This document shows, piece by piece, positions 1 through 6,648 of a stretch of DNA of 16,924 nucleotides. Both the position numbers and the translations under genes were made by a program. The DNA is from Solirubrobacterales bacterium (GTDB lineage Bacteria > Actinomycetota > Thermoleophilia > Solirubrobacterales > Solirubrobacteraceae). Positions within the stretch are counted from its first letter, which is position 1; each line of letters begins with the position of its first letter. The stretch lies in contig JAPLCH010000241.1 in assembly GCA_026392325.1 (NCBI GenBank), positions 11,611 through 28,534 on the forward strand. The letters run 5' to 3'. The notes beneath the pieces are model-generated. The model had not been told where the DNA came from and searched no databases. It saw nothing but the letters and a program-made list of their open reading frames with translations.

Positions 1-507
1 GCTGATCTGCTCAAGGTGTTTGATGGTGGGGAATACGAGCATCAACTCACCAGCCTGCTGGGCCGCAAGGGCGCTCTGCGGGGTTTCCCAGCGCAGGTCA
101 ACGCATTCTTCGCCATCAACGACTGGTTCTGCGCCTTCTGGGAGATGGGCGAGGAAGAACCATGTGTCAAAACGGATCTTCACCATCTTCGGGGTGATCC
201 AGCGTGAAAATGGGATCAGGTCAGCCGGATCGCCAAGGTCAACAGAGGCTTCCTCAATAACTTCACGGACTGCAGCTTTCCTGAGGGAGTCCTCACCCGT
301 TCCCTCATGCGGATCAACAGCACCGCCGGGAAAAACCCATGCGCCGCCCATGAATCTGGCATTCGGATTGCGCTGGACCAAGAGAACCTCAAGTGAGTCA
401 GATCCTCCCCGAAGGACGATCACTGTGGAAGCGGGCCGAGGCTCGGCCGGAGGTCCGTCGTTCAGCTCTTCGCCGGGTCCAGGTCTTGAGACATCACTCA
501 CACACAT
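1..507 (-). CDS. NUDIX hydrolase, C-terminus cut by window edge
   Basis: Reading the minus strand from ATG 507 gives 169 open codons to the window edge, so the C-terminus is missing. The protein shows a NUDIX box: GGAVDPHE, then a spacer about five residues longer than the classic one, then REVIEEAS. The Glu residues of REVIEE are the expected metal ligands. Upstream are LLVQR and GAWVFPGG; downstream is a WITPKM...RFDTWFFLA stretch typical of the NUDT7/NUDT19-like (coenzyme A or nucleotide diphosphate) branch. It probably hydrolyses a nucleoside-diphosphate-linked compound; the substrate cannot be read from sequence. The start could instead be GTG 501, which places a TATTCT box at 514-509 in the leaderless position seen at other genes here. 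It diverges from the rubredoxin with only 31 bp between starts. Confidence 0.88.
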   Translation of the reverse strand, partial: MCVSDVSRPGPGEELNDGPPAEPRPASTVIVLRGGSDSLEVLLVQRNPNARFMGGAWVFPGGAVDPHEGTGEDSLRKAAVREVIEEASVDLGDPADLIPFSRWITPKMVKIRFDTWFFLAHLPEGAEPVVDGEECVDLRWETPQSALAAQQAGELMLVFPTIKHLEQIS

Positions 508-508
508 G

Positions 509-514
509 AGAATA
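509..514 (-). promoter_or_regulatory. Possible -10 box for the NUDIX gene
   Basis: TATTCT on the minus strand lies 13 to 8 nt before GTG 501, but only one base before ATG 507. If it is a -10 element, transcription would start at or next to GTG 501 and that would be the true start. No -35 hexamer was recognised. Confidence 0.3.
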
Positions 515-525
515 CTCAGAGGGCG

Positions 526-531
526 TAACCT
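526..531 (+). promoter_or_regulatory. Possible -10 box for leaderless rubredoxin
   Basis: TAACCT (fits TANNNT) lies 13 to 8 nt before ATG 539, and no convincing Shine-Dalgarno sequence precedes that ATG. This spacing would start the transcript at or next to the start codon. The same hexamer occurs just ahead of the arylsulfotransferase-like gene that starts at 16723. Confidence 0.35.
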
Positions 532-538
532 CACGGCC

Positions 539-718
539 ATGAGCGATTCAAATACAGCGAAGTGGATGTGCGAAGCATGTGGCTTTATCTATGACCCAGA
601 GGAGGGAGACCCGGATGGAGGAATTCCAGCCGGAACTCCGTTTGAGGCGATTCCCGACACGTGGTACTGCCCCGTGTGTGGAGCGAAGAAAAGCGAGTTC
701 GTTCTCTACGAAGATTGA
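539..718 (+). CDS. Rubredoxin
   Basis: A 59-residue protein with the complete rubredoxin iron site: CEAC at residues 11-14 and CPVC at 44-47, giving four cysteines for a single Fe(SCys)4 centre. The flanking CGFIYDPEEGDPDGG and FEAIPDTWYCPVCG segments match the family core. Rubredoxins are small cytoplasmic one-electron carriers serving oxygenases, peroxide or superoxide reductases and flavoproteins. No partner enzyme is encoded nearby, so the partner is unknown. The reading frame stays open far upstream, but that part is antisense to the NUDIX gene; ATG 539 gives the normal family length. A perfect 12-bp hairpin follows the stop codon. Confidence 0.95.
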   Translation: MSDSNTAKWMCEACGFIYDPEEGDPDGGIPAGTPFEAIPDTWYCPVCGAKKSEFVLYED

Positions 719-724
719 CGGTCA

Positions 725-752
725 CTTCCCGCGGAAGAAATTCCGCGGGAAG
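725..752 (+). terminator. Perfect 12-bp hairpin after rubredoxin
   Basis: CTTCCCGCGGAA (725-736) and TTCCGCGGGAAG (741-752) are perfectly complementary around a GAAA loop. It starts 7 bp after the rubredoxin stop, and a short CTTTT run follows at 763-767. This suits an intrinsic terminator for the plus strand, although the T-run is not immediately adjacent. Being symmetric, it could also stop minus-strand transcripts. Confidence 0.65.
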
Positions 753-771
753 CATTCCGCAACTTTTCAAA

Positions 772-791
772 ACCACCTGGGTTTCAGTGGT
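772..791 (-). terminator. Short hairpin with T-run, possible end of bio operon
   Basis: On the minus strand ACCAC (791-787) and GTGGT (776-772) can pair around a 10-nt loop and are followed at once by TTTG. It lies about 85 bp past the bioA stop, in the right direction for a Rho-independent terminator. The stem is only 5 bp, so it is weak alone; it follows the stronger hairpin at 793-839. Confidence 0.4.
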
Positions 792-792
792 C

Positions 793-839
793 GGGCCAGC
801 TTCCGATTTATCCAAGACCCCGGTTCCGGTGGCTGGCCC
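793..839 (-). terminator. Inverted repeat downstream of bioA
   Basis: GGGCCAGC (793-800) and GCTGGCCC (832-839) are perfectly complementary around a 31-nt loop, which holds a further CCGG-rich mini-repeat. It lies just beyond the bioA stop in the convergent gap with the rubredoxin. No T-run follows directly, but the hairpin at 772-791 does, so together they probably end the biotin operon transcript. Confidence 0.45.
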
Positions 840-875
840 TCTTTCAAACTTCCCCGACCGGCGGCAGTCTGAAAA

Positions 876-2255
876 CTAGGGAATCTCGGTTGCTGATGCG
901 CCGGTTCCAGCAGCATCCGACGCAAGGCTTGCTTTGAGCCTGACCGGAGCATCCTCGAGTGATGCGTCGGCTATTGCAGCCGCAGTCAGTTGGACCAGTT
1001 CCGCCAGCTCGCGCTCTGTGATTCCGAGTGGTGGCATCAGCACGATCACATCCCCAAGTGGGCGGATGATCGCTCCCCCCAGGCGCGCTGCGAGTGTGAC
1101 CAAGTGGCCGGTTCGGCGTTCGGGCGGGCAGCAGTCCAACTCGATGCCGCACATCATTCCGAGGTGACGGATTTCAGCAACATGTGGGAGCGGTTTGATC
1201 TGCTGTTCGAGCAGGTCACCAAAGGTCACCCCAAGCTGTTGCGCACGCGCAACAGTCTGCTCCCGCTCAAAGATGTCCAAGTTCGCGATCGCGGCAGCGC
1301 AGGCAAGCGGATTACCGGTGTAGGTGTGACCGTGGAAAAAGGTCCGGTATTCGGTCTGGGCTCCAAGGAAACCTTGGTAGATCTCCTCTGTCGCAAGTGT
1401 TGCGGCGAGGGGAAGGTACCCGCCTGTCAAGCCCTTTGCGACGCACATCAGGTCAGGGCTAATTCCAGCGTGCTCGCAGGCGAACATCTTGCCTGTCCTG
1501 CCGAACCCTGTCGCAACCTCATCGGCGATCAGGAGAATCCCGTGGCGGTCACAGAGTCTGCGCACATCATTCAAGTAGCTGACGTCATGCATCAGCATGC
1601 CCGCTGCGCCCTGAACCAACGGCTCAAGGATCACTGCGGAGACAGTCGGTCCCTCAGCCTCCAGCAGCCGTTCAAGCGCATCAGTGTCACCAGCGGTGAC
1701 TTCAAGCGTTTCGAAGAGAAGCGGGCGGTAGGTCTGATGGAACAGGTCCATTCCCCCGACTGAAACGGAGCCAATCGTGTCGCCGTGGTACGCGTCCCGC
1801 ATCTTCACGAACTGAGTGCGCTCCGGCTGTCCGTTCTGGGCATGGAACTGGAAGGCCATCTTCAGGGCGATCTCCACTGCTGTAGAACCACTGTCGGAGT
1901 AGAAAACCCGGGAAAGTCCCTCTGGGGCGATCGCGCTCAGTTTTGCTGCCAGCTGAATCGCCCCGGGGTGTGACAGGCCAAGCATCGTGCTGTGGGCCAC
2001 TCGTCCAAGCTGCTCCCGAACTGCCTGGTCAATCTCTTCGCGCTGATGGCCATGAACCGTGCACCAGAGGGAAGAGACCCCGTCAAGGTAGGAGTTGCCG
2101 TCAGTGTCGAACAGGCGAACGCCTTCTCCCCGTTCGATGATCAGTGGCGGCTCATCTGCTTCCCACCCTTGCTGCTGGGTGAATGGATGCCAGACGTGCG
2201 TTCGGTCGAGTTCCCTGAGGTGGTCTGTGTTCACAGCAGCCTTGACGCTAACCAA
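876..2255 (-). CDS. bioA: 7,8-diaminopelargonate aminotransferase (BioA)
   Basis: PLP-dependent class III aminotransferase converting 8-amino-7-oxononanoate (KAPA) to 7,8-diaminopelargonate, the third step of the biotin ring pathway, in the cytoplasm. Numbered from the TTG at 2255, the protein has 459 residues. It shows SDSGSTAVE (120-128), DEVATGFGRTG (245-255, PLP-binding Asp245), the Schiff-base Lys274 in AKGLTGGY, and FHGHTYTGNP (307-316). The N-terminal VWHPFTQ has Phe25 where E. coli BioA has a substrate-binding Tyr (HPYT). With GHTYTGN and RPLGDVI, this resembles the Bacillus enzyme, which takes the amino group from lysine instead of S-adenosylmethionine. The start is uncertain: GTG 2234 has a weak AAGG 5-6 nt ahead, while TTG 2255 has no visible ribosome-binding site. 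It is the last gene of the operon, 33 bp after bioD. About 20 low-complexity residues end the protein. Confidence 0.95.
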   Translation of the reverse strand: MVSVKAAVNTDHLRELDRTHVWHPFTQQQGWEADEPPLIIERGEGVRLFDTDGNSYLDGVSSLWCTVHGHQREEIDQAVREQLGRVAHSTMLGLSHPGAIQLAAKLSAIAPEGLSRVFYSDSGSTAVEIALKMAFQFHAQNGQPERTQFVKMRDAYHGDTIGSVSVGGMDLFHQTYRPLLFETLEVTAGDTDALERLLEAEGPTVSAVILEPLVQGAAGMLMHDVSYLNDVRRLCDRHGILLIADEVATGFGRTGKMFACEHAGISPDLMCVAKGLTGGYLPLAATLATEEIYQGFLGAQTEYRTFFHGHTYTGNPLACAAAIANLDIFEREQTVARAQQLGVTFGDLLEQQIKPLPHVAEIRHLGMMCGIELDCCPPERRTGHLVTLAARLGGAIIRPLGDVIVLMPPLGITERELAELVQLTAAAIADASLEDAPVRLKASLASDAAGTGASATEIP

Positions 2256-2288
2256 GCAAACGGATGCAGGAAGTCCGGTTTGTCGGTC

Positions 2289-3002
2289 TTAGCGAACTGC
2301 GGGGGATGTGAGTGCGCCAAGGTCAATTCCAGCAGCGGCCTTCGCAAACGCATCCTGTGTCAACTCGGCCACGTGGGGAACGGTCATGACCTTGACATTT
2401 CCGAGTTCTTCGACGGTCTTGCGGTTGTCTAGCTCGATCTCGCTGGGGTCATCCGGCCATTGACTCAAAACCACAGCCCTGACTTCCAGCCCGCGTGAAC
2501 GGGCGGCTTCCAGCGTCAGGAGACAATGGTTGATCGTTCCAAGGCCCGGGCGCGCAGCGATGATCAGAGGAAGGCCCATTTCGACTGCCAAATCCGCCAC
2601 GGATGATGTTCGAGTGATTGGCACGAGCAGCCCTCCAATTCCCTCAACCAGCATCACCCGATCCGGAACCGTTGACATTTCCTCTTTCAGACCTGAGGCA
2701 ATGCTGGCAAGGTCAATTTCCTCACCAGCCTTCTCTGCCGCCAAATGCGGCGACATGGGAGGGCCGAACCGGATCGGCGAGACCACTTTGGGGTCTGGCT
2801 CGCCTGAGGCCATTGCGAGCAGCTCATGGTCAAGGGGGTTAGCTGGAGTTGACGGCTCGTCAAGTCCAGTCAAGAGTGGTTTGCGAACACTGACCGTGGT
2901 CCCCGAAGTGGCAAGCGAGGCGGCGATGGTGGCAGTAACGAACGACTTGCCGCAACCGGTGTCAGTCCCAGCGATGAACAGGCCGCGCGCGGCGGGCGTC
3001 AC
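2289..3002 (-). CDS. bioD: Dethiobiotin synthetase (BioD)
   Basis: ATP-dependent carboxylase that closes the ureido ring, turning 7,8-diaminopelargonate and CO2 into dethiobiotin. The 237-residue protein has the P-loop GTDTGCGKS (residues 12-20), Lys41 in VRKPLLTG, the PPMSPHLAA substrate segment (81-89), VEGIGGLLVP (119-128) and RPGLGTINH (151-159), all in family order. The length is close to the usual 220-240. The GTG start overlaps the bioF stop as GTGA (2999-3002), a 4-bp overlap expected to couple translation of bioF and bioD. The P-loop ends in Ser rather than the common Thr, which is tolerated in such loops. Identification is secure. Confidence 0.95.
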   Translation of the reverse strand: MTPAARGLFIAGTDTGCGKSFVTATIAASLATSGTTVSVRKPLLTGLDEPSTPANPLDHELLAMASGEPDPKVVSPIRFGPPMSPHLAAEKAGEEIDLASIASGLKEEMSTVPDRVMLVEGIGGLLVPITRTSSVADLAVEMGLPLIIAARPGLGTINHCLLTLEAARSRGLEVRAVVLSQWPDDPSEIELDNRKTVEELGNVKVMTVPHVAELTQDAFAKAAAGIDLGALTSPAVR

Positions 3003-4318
3003 GCTGCGCGACGAACGTCAGACGGCCGGTTGGAACGAATGTCAAACAGTTCCGGCGCTGGTCCGCGTGAAGCCGAGATAGCCGCGCCGTCGTCCCCTGG
3101 AGCACGGCGACTGGAAGCACGTGAAGGCGTCCCATCGCGCTCCTCGGGAGCGGCTGCGCGGAGTCCAGCGTGCTCACAGGCGCGACTGATGACCTTTGCG
3201 GCCTTGCGAAGTTCCTCTGGCTTGTGTGTCGCCATGACGGAGAGTCGAAGTCTGGATGTCCCAGCCGGAACCGTAGGAGGGCGAATCGCTTGGGCGTAAA
3301 GGCCACGAGCGAGTGCTTCCTCACACAGATCAATTGCATTGGAGGCTGAACCAACGATCAGGGGAATGATCGGGGTTGGCTGCTCTTCCATGTCAAAGCC
3401 CTCATCACGCAGGGCCTGGCGCATGACCTGACCATTGCGGCGAAGTCGGTCAACGCGGCGAGGCTCCTCCTCAAGGATGGTCAATGCTTCCATCGCGCCT
3501 GCAATGGCGGGTGGGGGCGGAGCTGTGGAAAAGATCAAGGTCCTGGCCCGGTTAGTCAGCCAGTCACTCATCTCGTTGCTGCAGGCCGCGTACGCCCCAT
3601 ACGAGCCAAGGGCCTTGCCAAGCGTGCCAATCACCACATCAACATGGTCTGTGAGGCCAGCATCGGCGACTGCTCCGCGGCCGCCTGGTCCCATCACGCC
3701 AGTCGCATGGGCTTCGTCAATGACCGTTCTTGCCCCATGTGAATGCGCGAGTTCGACAATTCCCTCAAGCGGGGCGACATCACCATCCATTGAAAAGACC
3801 GAATCGGTGACGATCAAGGCAGGGCGGCCGTTGGCTTTGCCAAGTCCCCAAGCAAGGTGCTCCAAGTCGCCGTGGCGATAGACAAAGGTTTCCGCGCTGG
3901 AAAGCCGGCAACCGTCAATCAGCGACGCGTGGTTCAGCTCGTCAGAGCAGATGAGACTTCCCGGTTCAGTTAACGCCGCGATGACTCCCGTGTTGGCCAG
4001 GTAACCGGAGCCGAAAAGCAGAGCAGACTGGGTGCCTTCGAAAGCTGCGAGGCGTTCTTCGAGACGGCGGTGAACGGTCATCGTTCCGCTTACAAGCCTT
4101 GAGCTCCCGGCCCCAACGCCCCAGCGCATGGCTGCGTCAGAGGCTGCCTCGCGGACCCTTGGGTGGTCTGCGAGACCCAGGTAGTTGTTGGAGCAGAGGA
4201 GCAGCGCGGGACGGCCGTCAACAATTACGTGCGGTCCCTGTGGTCCACTGACAAGCCTCGTCCGTCGGTGAAGCCCCCGGTCACGCAGCTCAAGCAGGCG
4301 GTCCGAAATCACTCCCAT
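2999..4318 (-). CDS. bioF: 8-amino-7-oxononanoate synthase (BioF) with C-terminal extension
   Basis: PLP enzyme of the alpha-oxoamine synthase family that condenses pimeloyl-ACP or pimeloyl-CoA with L-alanine to give KAPA, the first committed step. Seen: CSNNYLGLADHP (42-53), GSGYLANTG (103-111), DELNHASLIDG (126-136), the PLP pocket DEAHATGVMG (201-210) and Schiff-base Lys235 in GTLGKALGSYG. The fold normally ends near residue 385. Here about 50 further residues, rich in Arg, Ala and Ser, reach the stop that overlaps bioD. ATG 4318 follows the bioB stop by 9 nt, so the genes are co-transcribed. Homologues such as 2-amino-3-ketobutyrate CoA ligase share the fold, but the operon settles the role. 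Confidence 0.94.
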   Translation of the reverse strand: MGVISDRLLELRDRGLHRRTRLVSGPQGPHVIVDGRPALLLCSNNYLGLADHPRVREAASDAAMRWGVGAGSSRLVSGTMTVHRRLEERLAAFEGTQSALLFGSGYLANTGVIAALTEPGSLICSDELNHASLIDGCRLSSAETFVYRHGDLEHLAWGLGKANGRPALIVTDSVFSMDGDVAPLEGIVELAHSHGARTVIDEAHATGVMGPGGRGAVADAGLTDHVDVVIGTLGKALGSYGAYAACSNEMSDWLTNRARTLIFSTAPPPPAIAGAMEALTILEEEPRRVDRLRRNGQVMRQALRDEGFDMEEQPTPIIPLIVGSASNAIDLCEEALARGLYAQAIRPPTVPAGTSRLRLSVMATHKPEELRKAAKVISRACEHAGLRAAAPEERDGTPSRASSRRAPGDDGAAISASRGPAPELFDIRSNRPSDVRRAA

Positions 4319-4327
4319 GGCTTTTGC

Positions 4328-5530
4328 TCAGGCCACCTTGCGGGCGGCTTCGCGCTCACGCGTGTCGCGGTCAAGGCCGACATTTGGGGCTCCGTCGGGA
4401 CGCGGTGGAACTTTCCGCTTGCGTTCAAACTTGAGCTGGCTGGCCGGGTCCCACATTCGGACCTCAAAGGCCTCTGTCCCGTCGCTCTTGGGGGTTGAGG
4501 TGGCGATGTGCTCGCCAATGAAGTCAGGTGTGTCTCCATCAAGCCATCCCGAACGGTTGTCGGGGCGGGGGTTGGCGCCGTTGTCCTCTTGGCGGCCGAC
4601 ATTGAGACCAAGGTCTTCGAACATCTGACGGTCCTCCTCTGGCGTGTTACCAAGCGTTGTGAGGAAGTTGCCCATCATCACACCGTTGATTCCGGCCTTG
4701 ACTGCGAGCGGTTGAAGCTCCGCAATGTTCTCGACGCGACCACCGCAGAGGCGGAACAGGGCCTCTGGCAGGATCAGGCGGAAGATTGCGATCCACTTGA
4801 CAGCCTCCAGTGGAGCCATGTAGTCACGGTCACCGAACTTGGTACCAGGACGCGGGTTAAGCAAGTTGATCGGAACGCTTGTCGGGTTGATCTCTGACAG
4901 CTGGAAGGCCATTTCGACACGCTGCTCACGAGACTCGCCGAGGTTGAGAATGCCACCCACGCAGGTTTCAAGACCGGCTTCCTTGACTGCGTCAATCGTC
5001 CGCAGACGCCCTTCGTAACGGACAGTTGAGGAAACCTCGGGGTAATAGCTCTCCGCCGTCTCAACGTTGTGATGCACGCGCTGGATGCCAGCTTCCTTCA
5101 AAGCCTTGGCCCGGGTTGGCGACATGTGGCCAATCGAGACGCAGCGCTTCAGGTTTGTGTGCTCGGCAACAAGCTTCGCTCCTTCAACAACCTTCTCGAA
5201 GTCGCGCTTGGAAAGACCCTGGCCTTGCGTCACCATGCAGAACCGGTGTGCTCCCGCCTCTTCTGCCGCACGGGCATGTTCAAGAATCTGCTCTGGCTCC
5301 ATCATCGCGTGGAGTGGAGTGTCAGCGTCCGCGTAGCGTGACTGGGCGCAGAAGCCACAGTCCTCGGCACAACCGCCTGATTTGGCATTGACGAGCGAGC
5401 ACATGTCTGTCGAGTCACCGAAGTTTTCGACACGAGCTTTCCAAGCCCGTTCGATCAGGGCCTCAACGTCAGCAAGCTCTTCGAGTTCGCCAAGGAGCGT
5501 GGCTTCCTCGCGTGTGATCAGCGGCGGCAT
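4328..5530 (-). CDS. bioB: Biotin synthase (BioB) with C-terminal extension
   Basis: Radical SAM enzyme that inserts sulfur into dethiobiotin to form biotin. The 400-residue protein has the radical-SAM motif CAEDCGFC (Cys54, Cys58, Cys61) for the [4Fe-4S] cluster. The auxiliary-cluster ligands of the classic enzyme are all present: Cys98 (RFCMVTQG), Cys130 (KRCVSIGHMS), Cys190 (ETCVGGILNLGES) and Arg260 (FRLCGGR). The family usually ends near 320-350. Here about 85 extra residues follow LGLNVG: cysteine-free, hydrophilic, and ending in Arg/Lys-rich sequence. ATG 5530 is preceded by GAGAGGA at a suitable distance. It is the first gene of the bioB-F-D-A operon. Confidence 0.96.
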   Translation of the reverse strand: MPPLITREEATLLGELEELADVEALIERAWKARVENFGDSTDMCSLVNAKSGGCAEDCGFCAQSRYADADTPLHAMMEPEQILEHARAAEEAGAHRFCMVTQGQGLSKRDFEKVVEGAKLVAEHTNLKRCVSIGHMSPTRAKALKEAGIQRVHHNVETAESYYPEVSSTVRYEGRLRTIDAVKEAGLETCVGGILNLGESREQRVEMAFQLSEINPTSVPINLLNPRPGTKFGDRDYMAPLEAVKWIAIFRLILPEALFRLCGGRVENIAELQPLAVKAGINGVMMGNFLTTLGNTPEEDRQMFEDLGLNVGRQEDNGANPRPDNRSGWLDGDTPDFIGEHIATSTPKSDGTEAFEVRMWDPASQLKFERKRKVPPRPDGAPNVGLDRDTREREAARKVA

Positions 5531-5578
5531 TCGGTTTGTCCTCTCTCAGTACAGCTTTGACATGTGGCGGCAAGAGAA

Positions 5579-5637
5579 AATCTACGCACGCGAGCGGACG
5601 CCATGGCGCTGTCCACGCCGCGATTGAAGCTCTTTAA
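5579..5637 (-). promoter_or_regulatory. Candidate bio operon promoter and operator-like palindrome
   Basis: The 117-bp gap upstream of bioB holds a TAGATT box on the minus strand (5584-5579), which would give a leader of about 40 nt containing the GAGAGGA ribosome-binding site. It also holds the imperfect palindrome TTGAAGCTCTTTAA (5624-5637), with half-sites matching at 5 of 6 positions. The palindrome does not match the BirA operator or the TGAAC-type BioQ site as I know them, so any repressor is unidentified. No good -35 hexamer at the right spacing was found. Confidence 0.25.
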
Positions 5638-5647
5638 GTGCCGGAGC

Positions 5648-6559
5648 TCAGCCGAGTGAGATGTAACCGCTGATCCACGTGGCGCGCGTGCGCAGCTTCG
5701 TGGCTACACCGTCGCGTCCGGGGAGAAGCGTTGAGGTGTTTCCCTCAATCGTGCGGATGTTCTTCGCATCGGCATGAACAACTATTCCCGTGTGATCACA
5801 GAAGTCCCGCTTGCGATTGCAACCGTAGGCAACAATGTCGCCAGCCAGAGGGAGGAAATTCTTGTCCTTCGCGGTGCCAACATCGTGCCAGCGGGCGTGA
5901 GTCTTGCCCCAAGCAACAATTCCGCTGACCGGAGGAGTCAGTGGCATGGCTCGAACTCCTGCCATCCGCCACATGGTGCTTGCGAAGATCGCGCACCAAG
6001 CCCAGCGTTCCTTGCAGCCTTGCGGGCTAAAGGAACAAAGCATCTTGCTGTAGTTGTTCTTGCCCTTGTCCTCGATGGTTGGGGCGGCCATGTAAGCGGT
6101 GGCAATACGAATGACATTCGCCCGAAGAGTGGCGACTGTCGCGCTGGCCGCTGTGGCCGGCGGGATCATGGTCAGGAGCTTCTCAGTCTGGATCGGGACC
6201 TTCGCAGCGAACTGTGTGAGGAGCATCAGGTTCGTCACAGCAGCGCCAACACGCAGGTCAACGCCAACTGTTGGTGGGGTGGCAGGCGTGTCCCCTGGGG
6301 AGGTTCCGCCATCAGTTGCCTTGTTCGCCCGAGCTGGGATGTGGAACGAAGTCTGGCTTCCCTGCTGGAAGCCAGGGCTGGATGGCTCAAGCGCCAAACG
6401 CGGTCCAGCCGCAGAAGCTGGGACTGCCAGCAAGGCTGTCGCAACGGCTGTTGCCACGGCTGCGACGAAGTGCCGACCGAGGCGCGGAAATGTCTTGTTT
6501 ACAGCGATAACGCATTGAATGCTACCGCGGTCGTATGACCGGAGTGGAAGATGACGCAC
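5648..6559 (-). CDS. Secreted CHAP-domain protein
   Basis: A 303-residue protein predicted to be exported: a basic stretch (KTFPRLGRH, 22-30), a hydrophobic run (31-48) and an ASA-AG cleavage site near residue 50. A low-complexity linker (residues 55-100) leads to an Ala-rich helical part (100-160), then a CHAP-type papain-fold domain (about 185-300). The likely nucleophile is Cys189 in AWCAIFAS, with His256 in CDHTGIVVH and Glu272/Asn274 in TIEGNTS. CHAP enzymes are usually peptidoglycan amidases or endopeptidases, so cell-wall turnover is the best guess; no separate wall-binding domain is visible. The GTG start at 6559 gives a rather long N-region and lacks a clear ribosome-binding site. 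It lies upstream of bioB on the same strand but shows no functional tie. Confidence 0.8.
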   Translation of the reverse strand: MRHLPLRSYDRGSIQCVIAVNKTFPRLGRHFVAAVATAVATALLAVPASAAGPRLALEPSSPGFQQGSQTSFHIPARANKATDGGTSPGDTPATPPTVGVDLRVGAAVTNLMLLTQFAAKVPIQTEKLLTMIPPATAASATVATLRANVIRIATAYMAAPTIEDKGKNNYSKMLCSFSPQGCKERWAWCAIFASTMWRMAGVRAMPLTPPVSGIVAWGKTHARWHDVGTAKDKNFLPLAGDIVAYGCNRKRDFCDHTGIVVHADAKNIRTIEGNTSTLLPGRDGVATKLRTRATWISGYISLG

Positions 6560-6579
6560 TCATCGTCAGCTCAAGATGT

Positions 6580-6605
6580 GCATGGCAACTCAGCGTTGCT
6601 CATGC
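6580..6605. repeat. 10-bp hairpin upstream of the CHAP gene
   Basis: GCATGGCAAC (6580-6589) pairs with GTTGC-T-CATGC (6595-6605) with one bulged base and a 5-nt loop. It sits in the 89-bp gap between the crotonase-like gene's stop and the CHAP start, both on the minus strand. It could be the terminator of the carrier/crotonase unit (no T-run is present) or an operator or leader structure of the CHAP gene. Confidence 0.4.
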
Positions 6606-6648
6606 TCAAATCAGGCCATAAAGCCCGAATTGCCCTTATGTTCGGGGC

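Noticed and set aside
20..538. N-terminal 173-residue extension of the rubredoxin frame
   Set aside because: It overlaps the NUDIX gene antisense and contains no family sequence; ATG 539 gives a normal rubredoxin length.
990..1763. 257-residue open frame on the plus strand
   Set aside because: Antisense to bioA, with no domain resemblance.
5531..5647. Biotin-related riboswitch or small auxiliary gene upstream of bioB
   Set aside because: No riboswitch class for biotin is known to me, no conserved RNA core is visible, and no credible small frame with a start and ribosome-binding site was found.
5774..6538. 254-residue open frame on the plus strand
   Set aside because: Antisense to the CHAP-domain gene, which has a signal peptide and catalytic motifs; the plus-strand product is a low-complexity mixture.
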